Notes: generated by a model from the letters alone, not told the origin. 64,000 nucleotides of DNA from Plotosus lineatus (GCA_024760905.1 CM045746.1:8816466-8880465), one strand, 5' to 3'; positions 40,801-55,700 are shown, numbered from the stretch's first letter. Numbers and translations are program-made.

Positions 40801-42455
40801 CATTGAAGCAGTCATTTCTGCAAAAGGATTCCAGACCAAGTTTTGAGTGCATAACTGAACATAATTATTTGAAGGTTGACTTTTTTGTATTTAAAACACT
40901 TTTTTTATTGGTCAGATGAAATATGCAAATTTTTTGAGATAGGAATTTTGGGTTTTCATGAGCTGTATGCCAAAATCATCAGTATTAAAACAATAAAAGA
41001 CCTGAAATATTTCAGTTGGTGTGCAATGAATCTAAAATATATGAAAGTTTAATTTTGATCAGTACATTACAGAAAATAATGAACTTAATCACAATATGCT
41101 AATTTTTTTAGAAGGACTAGTATATATATATTTTTAAAGAAACTTCCATCCCAGTTGGCCAATCCAGAGGTACAGCCCCCAATGACCACGCAATGTTGCA
41201 GAGACGTGTCAACCAAGACAGTCGTCCCAGATCCAGAGCCCTGAGATCGCAAGGAGCCTTTTGACTACCTCAGTGACCGCTGCTCCAGTGATGGGTGGCC
41301 CCACACAAAACCCTCCACAGAGCTGTTGGTAGAATTGAGGAGGTCCTCAAAGTATTCTTTACACCTCCCAACAATATCCGTAGTTGACGTGAGCAGCTCC
41401 CCACTTCTACTCTAAACAGTACAGACGCTCCTCGACTTACGTTTTTAATTGGTTCCGGACGGCTGAACGTAAGTTGAAAGTGAACGTAAGTTGTTACAGT
41501 GACGTATGATGTGTGACGCTCATACTGTACTATACATCCATAAATACCACTAGCGTATCTCATAAAACACCCCTAAATCAATTATTATAAACATAACATT
41601 GTAAAATAATATCAAATATATCAAATAATGTCAACATTAATTTCAAATAAGTCACTTATTTATACCGAGTCACTTACAATATGTGAGGTGCTCAATACCG
41701 AAAGTAGTGTACAGTACTTGCAAAAGTAGTGTACTTGCTGTGGGTTATACGGACTTCCGGCCTTTCAAGTGCACAAGGGCGCCGTTGAACTCGTTTACAA
41801 CACAGCCTGCACTGATGTGAATCACGGAGTGGAGAGTTCTCTTTCCTGGATTCAGGTTTTCATTCATTTAACAACTCTCTTTGCTTAACTGAGTATGCAT
41901 GGTAGATCGTGCCGATCCGAGCAGACAGTTAATTCATCTATGTGTATGAGACTTGTACCCACCATACATGTAGGCGTATGCTTCTGACCAACCATATTTG
42001 CTTAGAGTTACAAAAGTCGACAAAACAGTGTAAACAACGATCACAGAGACGACGTCTTAACACAAGGGTAACACGCTATATAACTGTCTGTCTTCCTCTC
42101 GGCTTTTTCCCTTTTACTCGGGAGTACGCCACAGCAAATCATCTGATTCGCACATTTGATTTGGCAGAGGTTTTTACATCGGATGCCCTTCCTGTCACAA
42201 CCCTTTTTAGCATGGGACAGAAACACGATGACGACTTTGCAGCCTACTCTTTACGAAAGTCAGCAATGGTTCTTTTACATGAACCTCTCACCATAGACAG
42301 TGAGAGACATTTCCAGCCTTTGATAACCCAGTTAGCTGCTCTGGGGGGACAGTGACAACCTTGTGGAGAGTGGGACTCTAACCCCCAACCTTTGGATCAG
42401 CGATCCAGCGCCCTATACCACTGTATCACCACTGCCCTGGTAACATGAAAAATAA

Positions 42456-42513
<58 letters not shown>

Positions 42514-43746
42514 TGAACAGGGAAGAAGGAGGAGCACTCAGTCTGTCGTTTGTAAACAATGGACGCAGCGTCATTACATCATTACGTCAGCGTACTACGT
42601 AGGTACGTCTAAACTCAAAAATTTACTTAATTTTTTTGGGGAAAAAAAAACACGTAAAATCGAAAAAACGTAAAACGGATGAACGGGGAGCGTCTGTATT
42701 TATAGAGAACTGCTTCCCCCTCCTGAGGTGTCGGATGGGGGTCCAAAACCTTTTTGAGGCCAACCGATAATCACTTTCAGGCCCTCACCAAACTCCTCCC
42801 ACGTCCAAGAGACAGCATTAGAGACAGCTTGGTCTGCAGCACATTTAGCCTACCGGTACCCATCTGCTGCCTTGGGTGTTCCACAGGTCAATAAGACCCA
42901 ATAGGTCTTCTTTCTCAGCTGGATGGACCTCCTCACCACAGGTGTCCACTTACTGGGTTTGGGGGTTACCGCCTTGAGAGACACCAACAACCTTCTGACC
43001 ATATCTATTGGCTGCCGTCTCAGTAATGGAGGCATGAAAAAGCTCAGTCTGATTCTAAGTCAACCCACCTCCTTCGGGACATGGTTGTAGTTCTTCCGGA
43101 GGTGGGAGTTAAAGACCCTTCTGGCAGGAGACTCCACCAAATGTCCCCAGAAAGCCCTAACTATACACTTGGGCTTGCCAGGTCTTGAGGGCGAGCTCCC
43201 CCACCAAGTAGCAATTGGTTGACAGCTCAGCTCCTCTCTTCACCCAATTGCCCAGAACATGCGCATGCAAGTCTGGTGACACAACTACAAAGTAGATTAT
43301 CAACTGCAGCCTAGTGCACATATGGACACCCTTATGTTCAAACATGGTGTTCGTGATGGACAACCCATGACGAGCACAGAAGTCCAACAATGAAACACCA
43401 TTCTGGTTCAAATGGGAGAGGTTGTACCTACATATCACATCATTCCAGGTCACACTACCGTTGCCTACATAGGTATTGAAGTCTCCAGGGACAACGGGTG
43501 ACTCCCCCGGGGGAAGCGTTCTCTTTAACTTTTCTCATTTGGGAAAAAAGTAAAATATAAAGTTAAGTAAAATAAAAACAGTGAAGTGGTATTTCTGTGG
43601 TTGGGGATCCAACCTGTCATTCTGGTGGCACTTATAGCTTTGTCTTTTTTTTTTCCCCCCACACGCAACTAGAAAGAAGGTGGTGATAGGTGAGTGCAAA
43701 ATGTTCATGTGAAAAAGGATATTGCATCAGACCCCACCCAACCTCA

Positions 43747-43799
<53 letters not shown>

Positions 43800-45765
43800 T
43801 CATGAACACCCATGGGCCATGCCTTCCGCAAATAAGCTTCTGCACAACAGCTACAAGCCAACTCCCCTCTTTCTCTCTCTCGCTCACACACACTTGTGTC
43901 TTTGCTTCTTTTCTGGCAGCCTGTCAACACGTCCTCCAGCAAAAAAGTGCAACACCACACCCAACTCCACTACAAAACACAAACATGTCTATACCACACA
44001 CAGAAAAAAATAACTTAATTTGCACAAAACTGAAGTTCTCAACCCTTTTGCAAAAAAAAAAAGGAAATATTCCAGCTATTTAATATACACATTAAAATAA
44101 TTAGGTGTTGAATCCTTGAAATTTTCAATGAAATGCCGAGGTTCCCCTGAGACACTCCGGTCATTTCAGCCTTCAGAAAGTAAAAAGCATCCTTTATTCG
44201 AAAACCAGTTGAAAAAAATTCCATTTTTTTGGAGCAAGAAGTACTTGGATAGCTTTCAAGTTTACACTTCCTCTCTGTTTTGTAGAATTTTACTGAATAT
44301 GAGCAAAAACTACACTCATCCCTTGAATATCGCGGATAATGTAGACCAGACCTGGCCGCGAAGTAGAAACGCCCCACCCCCACCCCCATTTCTACCATGT
44401 CTCATTTCTATATGTTTTCGCGCCTATACAATATCAAGAAGTGTATATTAAACGTTACACAGTTATATGCATATGTAAATACTGTAATGTATTAATATTT
44501 AAATAGAATTTATATATAAATACTTTGCCCCAGTGCGGCTAACTGGGTTATCAAAGGCGGGCCATGTCTCTCACTGTCTATGGTGTGAGGCATGTAAAAG
44601 AACCATTGCTGACTTTCGTAAAGAGTAGCTGCAAAGCCGTCAGCGTGTTTCTCTCTCTTGCTAAAAGGGTTGTGACAGGAAGGGCATCCGACGTAAAAAC
44701 CTCTGCCAAATCAAACGTGCGAATCAGATGATTCGCTGTGGCGACTCCCGAGTAAAAGGGAAAAAGCCGAAAGGAAGACAGACATATGTAAATACTTTAA
44801 GTACTGTACTCAACTTTGACAATAGCTCTTCTCCGCGGTGCAGAACGTTCACAAACACGATACAGTAAGATCACGAAATCACAAAAAAATCCCGCGGGAA
44901 TGTGCGAGGCAACAGCGTCATGCATCTAAGCCTAATCAGCTTGCGAGATTGAGTTGAGTGGGCGGTCCCTGCCTGAACTGGAGAGGAGGGGCACTTCAGT
45001 CTGCCGTTTGGAAACGCATGATGAACGCAGCCTGCCTTGGGTCCCTGCTTTCTGCTTACTTACATGTGAGTTTCAGCACGAATTTTGAATTTTTTTTCAA
45101 CATTAAAATTTTTATTATTATTATTAAAATACCTCGATGTGCCAAGACCACGATGCTCAAATCGCGAAGCAGCAAGGGATGACTGTACTGCATTACTCAC
45201 TATCTATTCAAAGCATTTTTGGGGCACCTGAGTGGCGCAACGACAATATGTGCGACTATTAACTCAGAAATCGCAAGTTTAAATCTGGTTTAATGCCACA
45301 GCTGTCTGTGGCTGGGAATCCATGGGACCTAATTGGCTGAGGTCTCATGGGAGGGAGGGATGGCATACACTCAGTTCCCTGTCATTCGCAGTAATCGCCA
45401 GCCATTCACGGGCATCTGCATGTTACGGAGGGTGTGTGTGCATGCTTTCGTCCCTTCCTGGTAGGTGTTGGTTGTGTGATAGGTAAGGCAAGATTAAAGA
45501 CAAAGTGGAGGGGGAAGACTGCACTTTTTAATTACTGGGTTCCCTCACTTTCCACGGTTAATTGGGACCGAGATCTCCCTGCGACCACAGAATTCTGCAC
45601 ATGTCTATGTGTATATAATATCAATAAATCACATTCAATGCTATAAATGCTTATAATAACAATTAAACATTCAAAAATAATGCATAAGTCAACAGCAAGT
45701 AGGGAGTGTGTGCAGTAACAGGATTAAAATAATGATATCCAGGTTTAATAATGTTCTAGCTCTTG

Positions 45766-45832
<67 letters not shown>

Positions 45833-48800
45833 ACACACACACACACTCAGAATTTCCACTAGAAATATGATGTGTTGGGGGGGGGACAAGATATTGAAAA
45901 TCCTGAGAAATTCAGCAGGAATTCTTCTTAAAGGAATACAGTAGGCCCTTGACTATTCGCGGTTTTGCACTCACGGTTTGAGGATTCACGGATGGCCAAG
46001 CAACTGACACGTCTCTCAAATTCAGCCAATGGCCGTCCTCCTTCCTGCTGATTGGTTGAGATGATGTAACGCCCCTTTTTCCTCATTCGTGCACTATTTG
46101 TCAATGAGCCTCTTTTATTGTGTGTGTTTTAATTACCAGATAAGCTGTATGATGCCACTCAAACCCTGTGCGTCTTCCTTGGCTAAGCGATAGAAAACGC
46201 TGGATGTCTCTTCTGAGGAAATAAGACTTTCTCCTGAAGAAACGACAGTTTCCTCTGAACTGTTGTATTAAAGTCTTTTTCAATTATTATTCCAGTACAG
46301 TATCTAAGTTAATCTTTAGAATGTTTGTGCGTGAGATTTTATTTTCTGTAGCATGTTTTACAAATGATACCAAAAGGATAAACTTTATTACGCTTCATGT
46401 CCTTTTACATTGAACTTGAAGTGACACCTTGGAGTGACATCTCCAAGATGATACTGCCTAGAGGGCGACATCGCGGAGTTCTCAGAGTCAAATTGTTTCT
46501 TTGTTCATTTTAATTTGTTTTATTTCTTATTTTGTTTGTTCATGTTTTGCACTATGCTCGTCTATGAATGGTCGACCCTACTACGGCTATGAGCAGCTTC
46601 AGCTTCGGGCAACTAAGCACGCAACAACTGTAGCTCAATGCTAGCTGCACCCCGGCTAACAATAAGCCCAGGCGGAGTTCTCAGAGTCTCTGGCGCTTGG
46701 TTAGCACTTCCACTGCTTGAAAATGTTCAGTCCCTGCGAAACAAGATGAACGAGCTTCATGCTCAGATTGCAGCGTAGAGGGATCTACAGGACTGCTCCA
46801 TGCTGTGTTTCTATGAAACATGGCTTAAGGAGAGCACACCCGACGAAGCAATTGCATCAGCCGGCTACACGGCCTTCATCCCCTGCGATCCCAAGCGCCG
46901 GAGTCGTCGTTCGGCCCCTTCCTGCTTGGGCTTATTGGGCTCGAGGATAGTACACCTGACGAGGCGATTACACCAGCCGGCTACACGGCCTTCACAGAAA
47001 CACTTCCAGGTACAGAACTCGCGGATTATCTTCATTCGCGGGAGGGGACCAAACCCCCGCAAATAACGAGGGCCGACTGTACAGGGATCCCTCGCTACTT
47101 TGCACTTCAATTAATGCAGCTTCAGTGCATCTCAGTTTTTTAAAAAACAAATAGATAAATATTCATCGAATTAAAAAATAAGGAAATTAAGGAAGAATAG
47201 GGGGAAAACATATGGAAAATGTCACAAAAACAAGACCAATTGTGCAAAAAAACAAACAAACAAACAAAAAAAACCCTAAACAGACACTAAACAAAAAATA
47301 ACCCAAAATCTCCCATCAAAACTGGATACATTTTTGCATTTGTGTGCGCACGCATCTGCGCACGTGCGTATTATCTATGTATGTCGTCTCATGCAATACC
47401 ATCTGCACGTGTGTGTACATTTTGTGACCTGTTTTCTTCATAATAATGAGAAAGATACTCATTAAAACTAATTATATTCAGAGCAAAGCACACGACTGGG
47501 GGGGTTGTGTGTTTTAAACTATTTCGGCTGGGTAGAAGCAATGAGTTGAGACCATGCTCAGTGAAACCCGACTGAACATTTCAGACTGCACGGTGTTGAG
47601 TCTGCACTCGGTTGTATTACCTGTTAGTGAGGCTCAACTGCGTCATACAAAGCTAATTTCTGAAGGTGTCTCTGCGGAGCCGGTCGGAGAGAACTATGAA
47701 AGTAGACAGAGCTATTTGGACAGCCCTGAATCCTTTTGTGTGGTAAACTGTGTGGCCTCAAGTACAAGAACATGCTGCTGTAATCAGGAACAACACCTGG
47801 TCGCATGATCGTACTGACTTCCCCTCAAGTGCCCATGATTGGCTGGTGATCATTGTGAGTGACAGGGAAGCGAGTGCATGCCATCCCTCCCTCCAATGAG
47901 AGCTCGGCCAATCAGCCCCCATCGACTCCCGCCCTCAGATGACTGTGGCATTATAAACACACTGGTTGTTGTTCATATCCATTTAGAGTTACAATGTAAA
48001 GAGTCTCCCTCACCTGCTTCACTCTGTCGGTCTTTTGAAGTCAGTAAGACAAAAACAATAACAAAAGCTTTAATTCTGACACTGGAGACTCCTTCCTCGA
48101 ATATAACTAATCAATCAGTTAATCGACCAATCAGAGACAAAACCATACGTTCCACATTATGCTTACAAATCTGTGAAGCATCTAACCTGTTATTTTGTGT
48201 GTAAACGCTCTCCGACTTACGTTCATCCGTTTTACGTTTTTTCCCCCCAAAAAAGTCAAATTTTGAGTTTAGACGTACCTATGTAGTATGCTGACGTAAT
48301 TCGACAGGACTGTGTTTGATTTTTGCATGAAACGGGTCGTGTTTTAGAATGATAAACTTTCTAGATATGGAAAAAAAGACACCCAACCCTGAGCAAATGA
48401 GAGAAAACACTGATGTGTACTTGTGTACACATTAACGTGTCAGTCAGGGGTCAGTGTGCGGGTGAAGGCGAGCCGGGGCGAAACGAAACAAGTATGAAAG
48501 GAGCAATTGCTGAAGAACCTTTCCACTTGTAATGCATCGTTTAAAAGGATTAAAGGCTTAGCTGCTGACGTCAGGCTCCTGACATGTGTACTGTAACGTG
48601 AGTGACTTGGGTCACCGACACCTCAAGTAAATCATCCGATAACGGAATCTGCTCAACTCCGGCTGCGCCTCTCAGCAAACAACCCCGTTCTTATTTGACT
48701 ACGTGCTCTTTCAGCCATTGAACCTTCCGTACACAGACTACATCAACACTCAGACCTCACCCTGGAAAAACGCTTACCGCCAAAGCCAAGAGGAAAGGCA

Positions 48801-49777
48801 TATACCTGTAACAAGGAGCTATCAGGTTCCTGAATCCGATTGGTGTGGACTCGTTTCATCCCTCAGCAGTGCAGCAAGTTTATAGCCAAGCGCCATACAG
48901 TTTCTATAGCAACACCTTGTTCATTGGCAACCTTTGTAAAGTGGTGTTTATTCAAATATTAGATTCGTCTCAACATGAACCTAGCTTCTTCTAACATGAC
49001 TCCGCCCCATCCACTGACTGTCAACCACAGCCAACCATCTCAAAACTCCAACTACTCAAGTCACAATTAAATACGTTATTTGTATGTATGTTACCTGTAC
49101 CTGGTGTATCGGAGCCTTTTTGTGGCGTGGCCACTCTGAGGAAGATCTGCTGTCTCCAGGAGTGTCTGCGCTGTCGGAGTGGACTGTCCTGCCCCACCGC
49201 GCACATGCTGCCAGGGCTGGACAGGGCTGCAACATCTCTGTGTACAAACAAACGCAACAACATGTACAAATCATTTTACAAACTGCAACTGATAAGATTT
49301 TTATTGAATCCTAATGTTTTTCACAACGAACAAACATTACAGCTGTAATACACTACGCAGTTTAGTTATCAACTGATACCCTCTAGTGGACAGATTAAAA
49401 AAGCTTTAACATTTGTATTTCAGTGATTGAAACAGGAATTGTTATTTATTAAAAAAAAGTAAAAATAAAGAAAGTTAGTTAAAAAAAAACATGTCAAGAT
49501 AAACAATTATTGTATCCATTTAAAGATAAGTATTAATTTTAATTTAAAGCACTGATATCAACAGAGGGTGAATAAAAGTATAAAAAGAAATGGAACGAAA
49601 ACAAGTGGAAAAGAGAGGGAGGAGAGAGAGAGAGCCAGAGAGAATGGGAGCGGGAGGGAGGAAGGAAGCAATGAAGGACCTGTCTTTGGGAGAGACACAG
49701 GAGTCATCATGCTCCTCAACAGGAGTCAGAAACTTTAAAAAGTTCGGAACAGAAGAAGACACTCTGGCTCTCAATCC

Positions 49778-49846
<69 letters not shown>

Positions 49847-51389
49847 ACTGAACATAAGTATTTGCTCCCGCAGTTAATATACAAGCTGAAAAGTGCATGC
49901 GGTGAAGGTCTACATGTCACAGCTTCTTATATCAATTTACAGGGATCCCTCACTTTCCATGGTTAATTGGGACCGAGATCCCCCACAACCGCCAAATTCC
50001 TCAAAGTAGGATTAACCCCCAATGACTGATGTATACGTAAGTGTACCCCCTTCAGGGGGCGTGACAGCAAATCATCTGCCTCCATCTCATCCTGTCCTCT
50101 GCAGCTTCTTCTCTTACACAAACTACATTCATGTCCTCCTTCACCACATCCATAAATCTCCTCTGTGGTCTTCTTCTAGGCCTTCTGCCTGGCAGTTCCA
50201 ATCACAGAATCCTACTACCAATGTACTCACTATCCCTCCTCTGTACATGTCCAAACCATCTCAATCTAGCCTCTCTGACTTTGTCTCCATAACCTCTTCT
50301 TGTGTATATAATGTGTATATAATATCCATAAATACATATTCAACACTATAAGTTCTTATAATAACAATTAAACGTTCAAACATAATGCATAAGATGTAAA
50401 TAAAATATAAATACACACACATACAGACGCACGTGCGTGCACAGATGCGGACCTTACATAAAAATGTCAGTAGGTTTGATGAAGGTTTTTGGGTTGTTCA
50501 TTGTTTTTGTTTGTTTGGGGCTTTTTTTGCATAATTGGCCATGTTCTGTGGTATTTTCCTTAACTTTTCCCCCTATTCTTCCTTATTTTTTAATTTGATA
50601 AATATTAAAAAAAAAAAAAGGGATGCACTGAAGCGGGAACTAGCGAGGGATCCCTGTACTTCCTCTGGATCGTGCCAACAACGTTCAGGAAAGCTATGCC
50701 AGGCCACATCTCTTAAAAATCAGAGACTAGCTTTGTGAATCATACTACATAAATGAGAGACTTATTTATTTTTTTAAATAAAATGTGAGGAAGAAAAAAA
50801 AGAAGAAATAAAAACTTCATTATAATCTGTACTTATTACTTAAAACCTAGATTTCATGTCTCTCACTTAACTGGGGGTTCAGATCCATAACCAAAATGTA
50901 CCATATGCATGAAGTGGGCAGGGCTTCGCATTGTTTAAATTTAGATGACGTTTTACAGACGTTTGATTTTCTGATACATTAACAGTATCGCAATATAAAG
51001 TTAACCGCCACCGAGTAGTAAATTTTTAAAATGCGTACAATTATCATAATTTTTTAGACAAAGTAAAGTCCTTTGTAATAAGTACCATCCAACTACTTTT
51101 ACCAGAGGTTCTTTCCTTTCTTACTCTTTTTAAATGTTTACATGTTGCAGAATTTTGCTAACACCACGCATCGTAGAACTGCATTTAACGATCAACAACT
51201 ACAAGCAAAAACATAAGTAAAACCACACCCACAACAAGGAAAAATAATTGCTGTTGTCAACCTTGCTTAAGTTTGAATTTGATTTTTTTTTTTAAGTTTT
51301 TAAATATGAGCCCAAAAGTTTAAAACATTTTGATAAAAGTTAAAATTATGAACAAAATAAAGTAACACACACACACACACAGGTACAAA

Positions 51390-51462
<73 letters not shown>

Positions 51463-52673
51463 CTTGAGGGGTTTTGCGAGCTGCTCAAAAGCTCTGGGCT
51501 TCACCAGCCTCACATACGCAGGAGAGGAAGAGAAAGTGAGGTGTGAGGAGGAGGAAGAAGCAGTGGAGAAGGAGGAGGAAGAGGTTGTCATGTTCCTGGT
51601 GATGGCGACGACAGAATGACCATGGGAGAAAATTTCAAAACAAAATGAGTGGTTTGGAGATGCGAACAGAAACTCGGCAAGCACAAAACAACAAAAAAAC
51701 AAAAGTAGGAATAAAAGCTGAGAGGAATTGATTGTTTCCTAAAGAGGAAGTGATGGCATGGAGATTGGAAATGGGGCGGGACACACCCACCTGGTCTGAT
51801 GAGGTGAGTCGGTGCTGTCGGAGTAATGGCGAATGAGTTTGGATTTGCTGCCAGACAGCGTTTGCTCAGTCAGTACGCTCAGCCTGCTGGGGCTCATCGA
51901 TGGAGAGTGACTGATTGTACTCGCCCGCCTCCTGAAGCTTTGAGCCTGGGTGTCATGATCTTCCTGACCTGAATCGCCATGCTCCAGGCACTTCAGGTCT
52001 CCTGTGGAATTGTGTGCGCGGAGCGGGCTGGATGGCAGAACAAGCTGAGGGGACGCCGTTTCCAACTGGACGATATCCTAAACACGAGTTTGGATGATCA
52101 AAACGCCATAATCCTTTTATACCTTCGCGCTGTATTAACATCTGGAAAAGTAATATCACTGGAGAACCAGAAAAGCGTTGCGATCTACTTTGTGAGAACT
52201 TTCCCACCCAATTCCTTCTTTGCTTTCAGTATACATGATTATTACTGCAATTACGATTTTGATTATTTATTACAATACAATTTGACGTGATATTTTTGTG
52301 GTGCTGACACACCTCCCTACAACCAGTGGCTCTCACTCATAATATTACCACTGATATTTTAAACGACATTTCATTTCTTCTCATTACACTTTATAAAAAA
52401 AAAATAAATGAGGAAATATAGAAATATAAGTGTGCTTGGACCTGATGGGTACTGCTGAGGGTGGAGTTTGAGGAGGTGCTGTCGCTGCTCTCTCTTTGTA
52501 ACCTGGACCTACTATTGCTCTGCTGTACACACAGACACACACACAAAATAGATGTTAATGCATAAGCCATGACCTCCTCTCTGTTGCTGTATAACTTCAG
52601 AAAGTAATATGATCGTAATATAAAAAGACACTGAGGAAAAAAATGAAAGACTTTAGGTAATTGTATCTATGTA

Positions 52674-52754
<81 letters not shown>

Positions 52755-55700
52755 TCCCTGACTTGTGTTTTTAATTGCTTCCGGACGGCCGAACGCAAGT
52801 TGAAAGTGAACGTAACTTGTTACAGTGATGTATGACGTGTGACATATGACGCTTATACTGTATGTCCATAAATACCCTTACCGTATCTCATAAAACACCC
52901 TTAAATCAATTATTATAAACATAACATTGTGAAATAATATTAAATATATGAAATAATATCAACATTAATTTTAAATAAGTTATTTTTACCGAGTCACGAT
53001 ACATGAAGGAAATTAGGAAGAATAGGTGGAAAAATTAAGGCAAATGTCACAAAATCAAGGCCAATTATGAAAAAAAAAAACCAACTAAACCAACACAAAA
53101 CAAAAAGCAACCCAAAATCTCCCATCAAAACTGGATACATTGTTGCATCTGTGTGTACAACCACGCCCCCCCTCTGCTAGAGCCTAGTATTAAGTGTACC
53201 TCAGGATAATGTTTAATCATATTTCATACTTATATTTATGCTCTATCTTTCTGTAGATTTTATTCCATTTCTATTTGTTCTTCAATTTCATTTCACTTTC
53301 GACCTCGGTTCGTATCTCCGGATGGTTTTGATGGGAGATTTTGGGTTGTTTTTTGTTTAGTGTCAGTTTAGGTTTTTTGGGGTTTATTTTGCATAATTGG
53401 TCTTGTTTTTGTGGCATTTTCCTTAACTTTTTCCCTAGTCTTCCTTAATTTCTTAATTCGATGAATACTTATTTATTTTTTTTAAACCGCGATGCACTGA
53501 AGCCGCATTAATTGAAGCGCGGAGTAGTGAGGGATCCCTGTATACAGCAGTGCTTCGAAATTATTTTCTGTGGTGCCCCCCCAGGAAGAAACAAAAAACA
53601 TTTCACGCCCCCCCACCGCCCAGCAAGTGACTATAAATAGTATTATTTGACTATAAAATCATTATTAGTACACCTCTGCAGAACATTCTATCTTTATTAA
53701 CATTAATAACAAAAAAGAAATGTAGTTCAACTTAGAATAAAGAAAAACTTCATTAACATCGCTTTTTAATCTGTAACAGAAAACATTTAAAATGCACCAA
53801 TGTGCCTGAAATAATAGAAAAAAAAACACATCCTTATTTAAACTTATTTATGTCTTAATATCTCCGTCTCTCGCCTCCTTTCTCTTCGTTCCTGTTAGAA
53901 ATTTCTCCGTGTTGTTTCTTGAGGGGTTGTTTACCGCACTTCATATCGTTTGCTCTTGTGAAAAAACGCTACACCATAGCATGACAATGAGAGCGCGACT
54001 GCCAACTAGTGGAGTGGAGGTGCAATTACACTTAATTCTCATACACAGTTCCCCAGGGTCATACACACTTTCTCCGGCATCACCCCCCCCCAAAATTCAC
54101 GCTGAAACTCACATGTAAGCAAGCGGAAGGCAGGGACCCAAGGCCGGCAGCGTCCATCGTTTCCAAACGACAGACTGAAGTGCCCCTCCTCCCCAGTTCA
54201 GCTCAACTCAATCTCGCAAGCCGATTGGCTTAGACGCGTGACACTATTGCCTCACATTCCCGCGGGATGCACCGCGGAGAACAGCTATTGTCAGAGGTGA
54301 GTACAGTAAAGTATTTATATATAAATTCTATTTAAATATTAATACAGGACAGTATTTACATATGCATATAACTGTGTAATGTTTAATATACACTTCTTGA
54401 TATTGTATAGACGCGAAAACATATAGAAATGAGACAACATGGTAGAGGGGGGGGCGTTCCTACTTCGTGGTTTTTAAATATATATATTTATATCCTATGC
54501 TGTTTGGCAACACTCTCACCCACTACTACTTTGCAGTCACTGACTTCCTTCAAATTACATCGCCGACACAAGATGTAGTCTACCTGTGTGCTCCTACCTC
54601 CACTTTTATAAGTCACCCTATGCTCCTGTCTCTTCTGGAAGAAAGTATTCACCACAGCCATTTCCATCCTTTTTGCAAAATATATCAACATCTGTCCTTC
54701 TGTGTTCCTGTCCTGGATACCAAACCTGCCTATCACTTCCTCGTCCCCTCTGTTGCCTGCACCAACATGTCCATTGAAGTCTGCACTAATGACCACTCTT
54801 TCACCTCTGGGGGTACTCTGCATCACTTCATCTAACTCACTCCAGAATCTCTCCTTCTCTTCTAGCTCACATCCTGTCTGTGGGGCATAAGCACTAACAA
54901 CATTGAACATCACACCTTCAATTTCTAACTTGAGACTCATCACTCTGTCTGACACTCTTTTCACTTCTAGAACATTCCTGACAAACTCCTCCTTCAAGAT
55001 GACGCCGACTCCATTTCTCTTCCCATCCACACCATGAAAAAACAGCTTAAACCTGCTCCTATGCTTCTAGCCTTGCTACCTTTCCACCTGGTCTCCTGAA
55101 CATACAGTATGTCCACTGTCTTCCTCTGCATCATGTCAGCCAGCTCTCTAACTTTTCCTGCCATAGTTCCAACATTCAAAGTCCCCACTCTCAGTCCTAG
55201 ACTCATGCCTTTCCTCTTCTCTCTCTGCCTACGAACACGCCTCCCGCCTCTCCTTCTTCGACCAACAGGAGTCCAATTTCCACCAGCACCCTGTTGTTTA
55301 ACAGGACTGATGGCGGTCGTTGTTAACATGGGCCTCGACCGATCCATTATGAAATTTGTCTTTACGGTTTGCATTTTGTATCCTGGCAAAAGTTTTACAC
55401 CAGATGCCCTTCCTGTCGTAATCCTCTGCATTTATCCGGGCTTGGGACACTTGTTTGTGCCCCCCCCACACGGCTGCATTGGCCGACTGTTTATATATGC
55501 GTGTGTGTGTGTGTGTGTGCTTGTACATACATATTTGTGTGAGTGTGTGTGCATGTATGTATGTATATATCTGTGTGAGTGTGTGTGTGTGCATGTATGT
55601 ATCTATTTGTGTCAGTGTATGTATATATCGGTGTGAGTGTGTGTGTATGTGTATGTATGTATATATCTGTGTGAGTGTGTGTGTGTGTGTGTGTGTGCAT

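Noticed and set aside
44667..44782. Reading the composite SINE as merely a deleted LINE copy
   Set aside because: Other copies have a tRNA-like head with A and B boxes and the same internal junction, so it is a family and not a single deletion.
47554..47808. 84-codon frame ([14 protein letters not shown]...)
   Set aside because: No similarity that I recognise, no splice or conservation evidence, and it lies in intron sequence between repeats.
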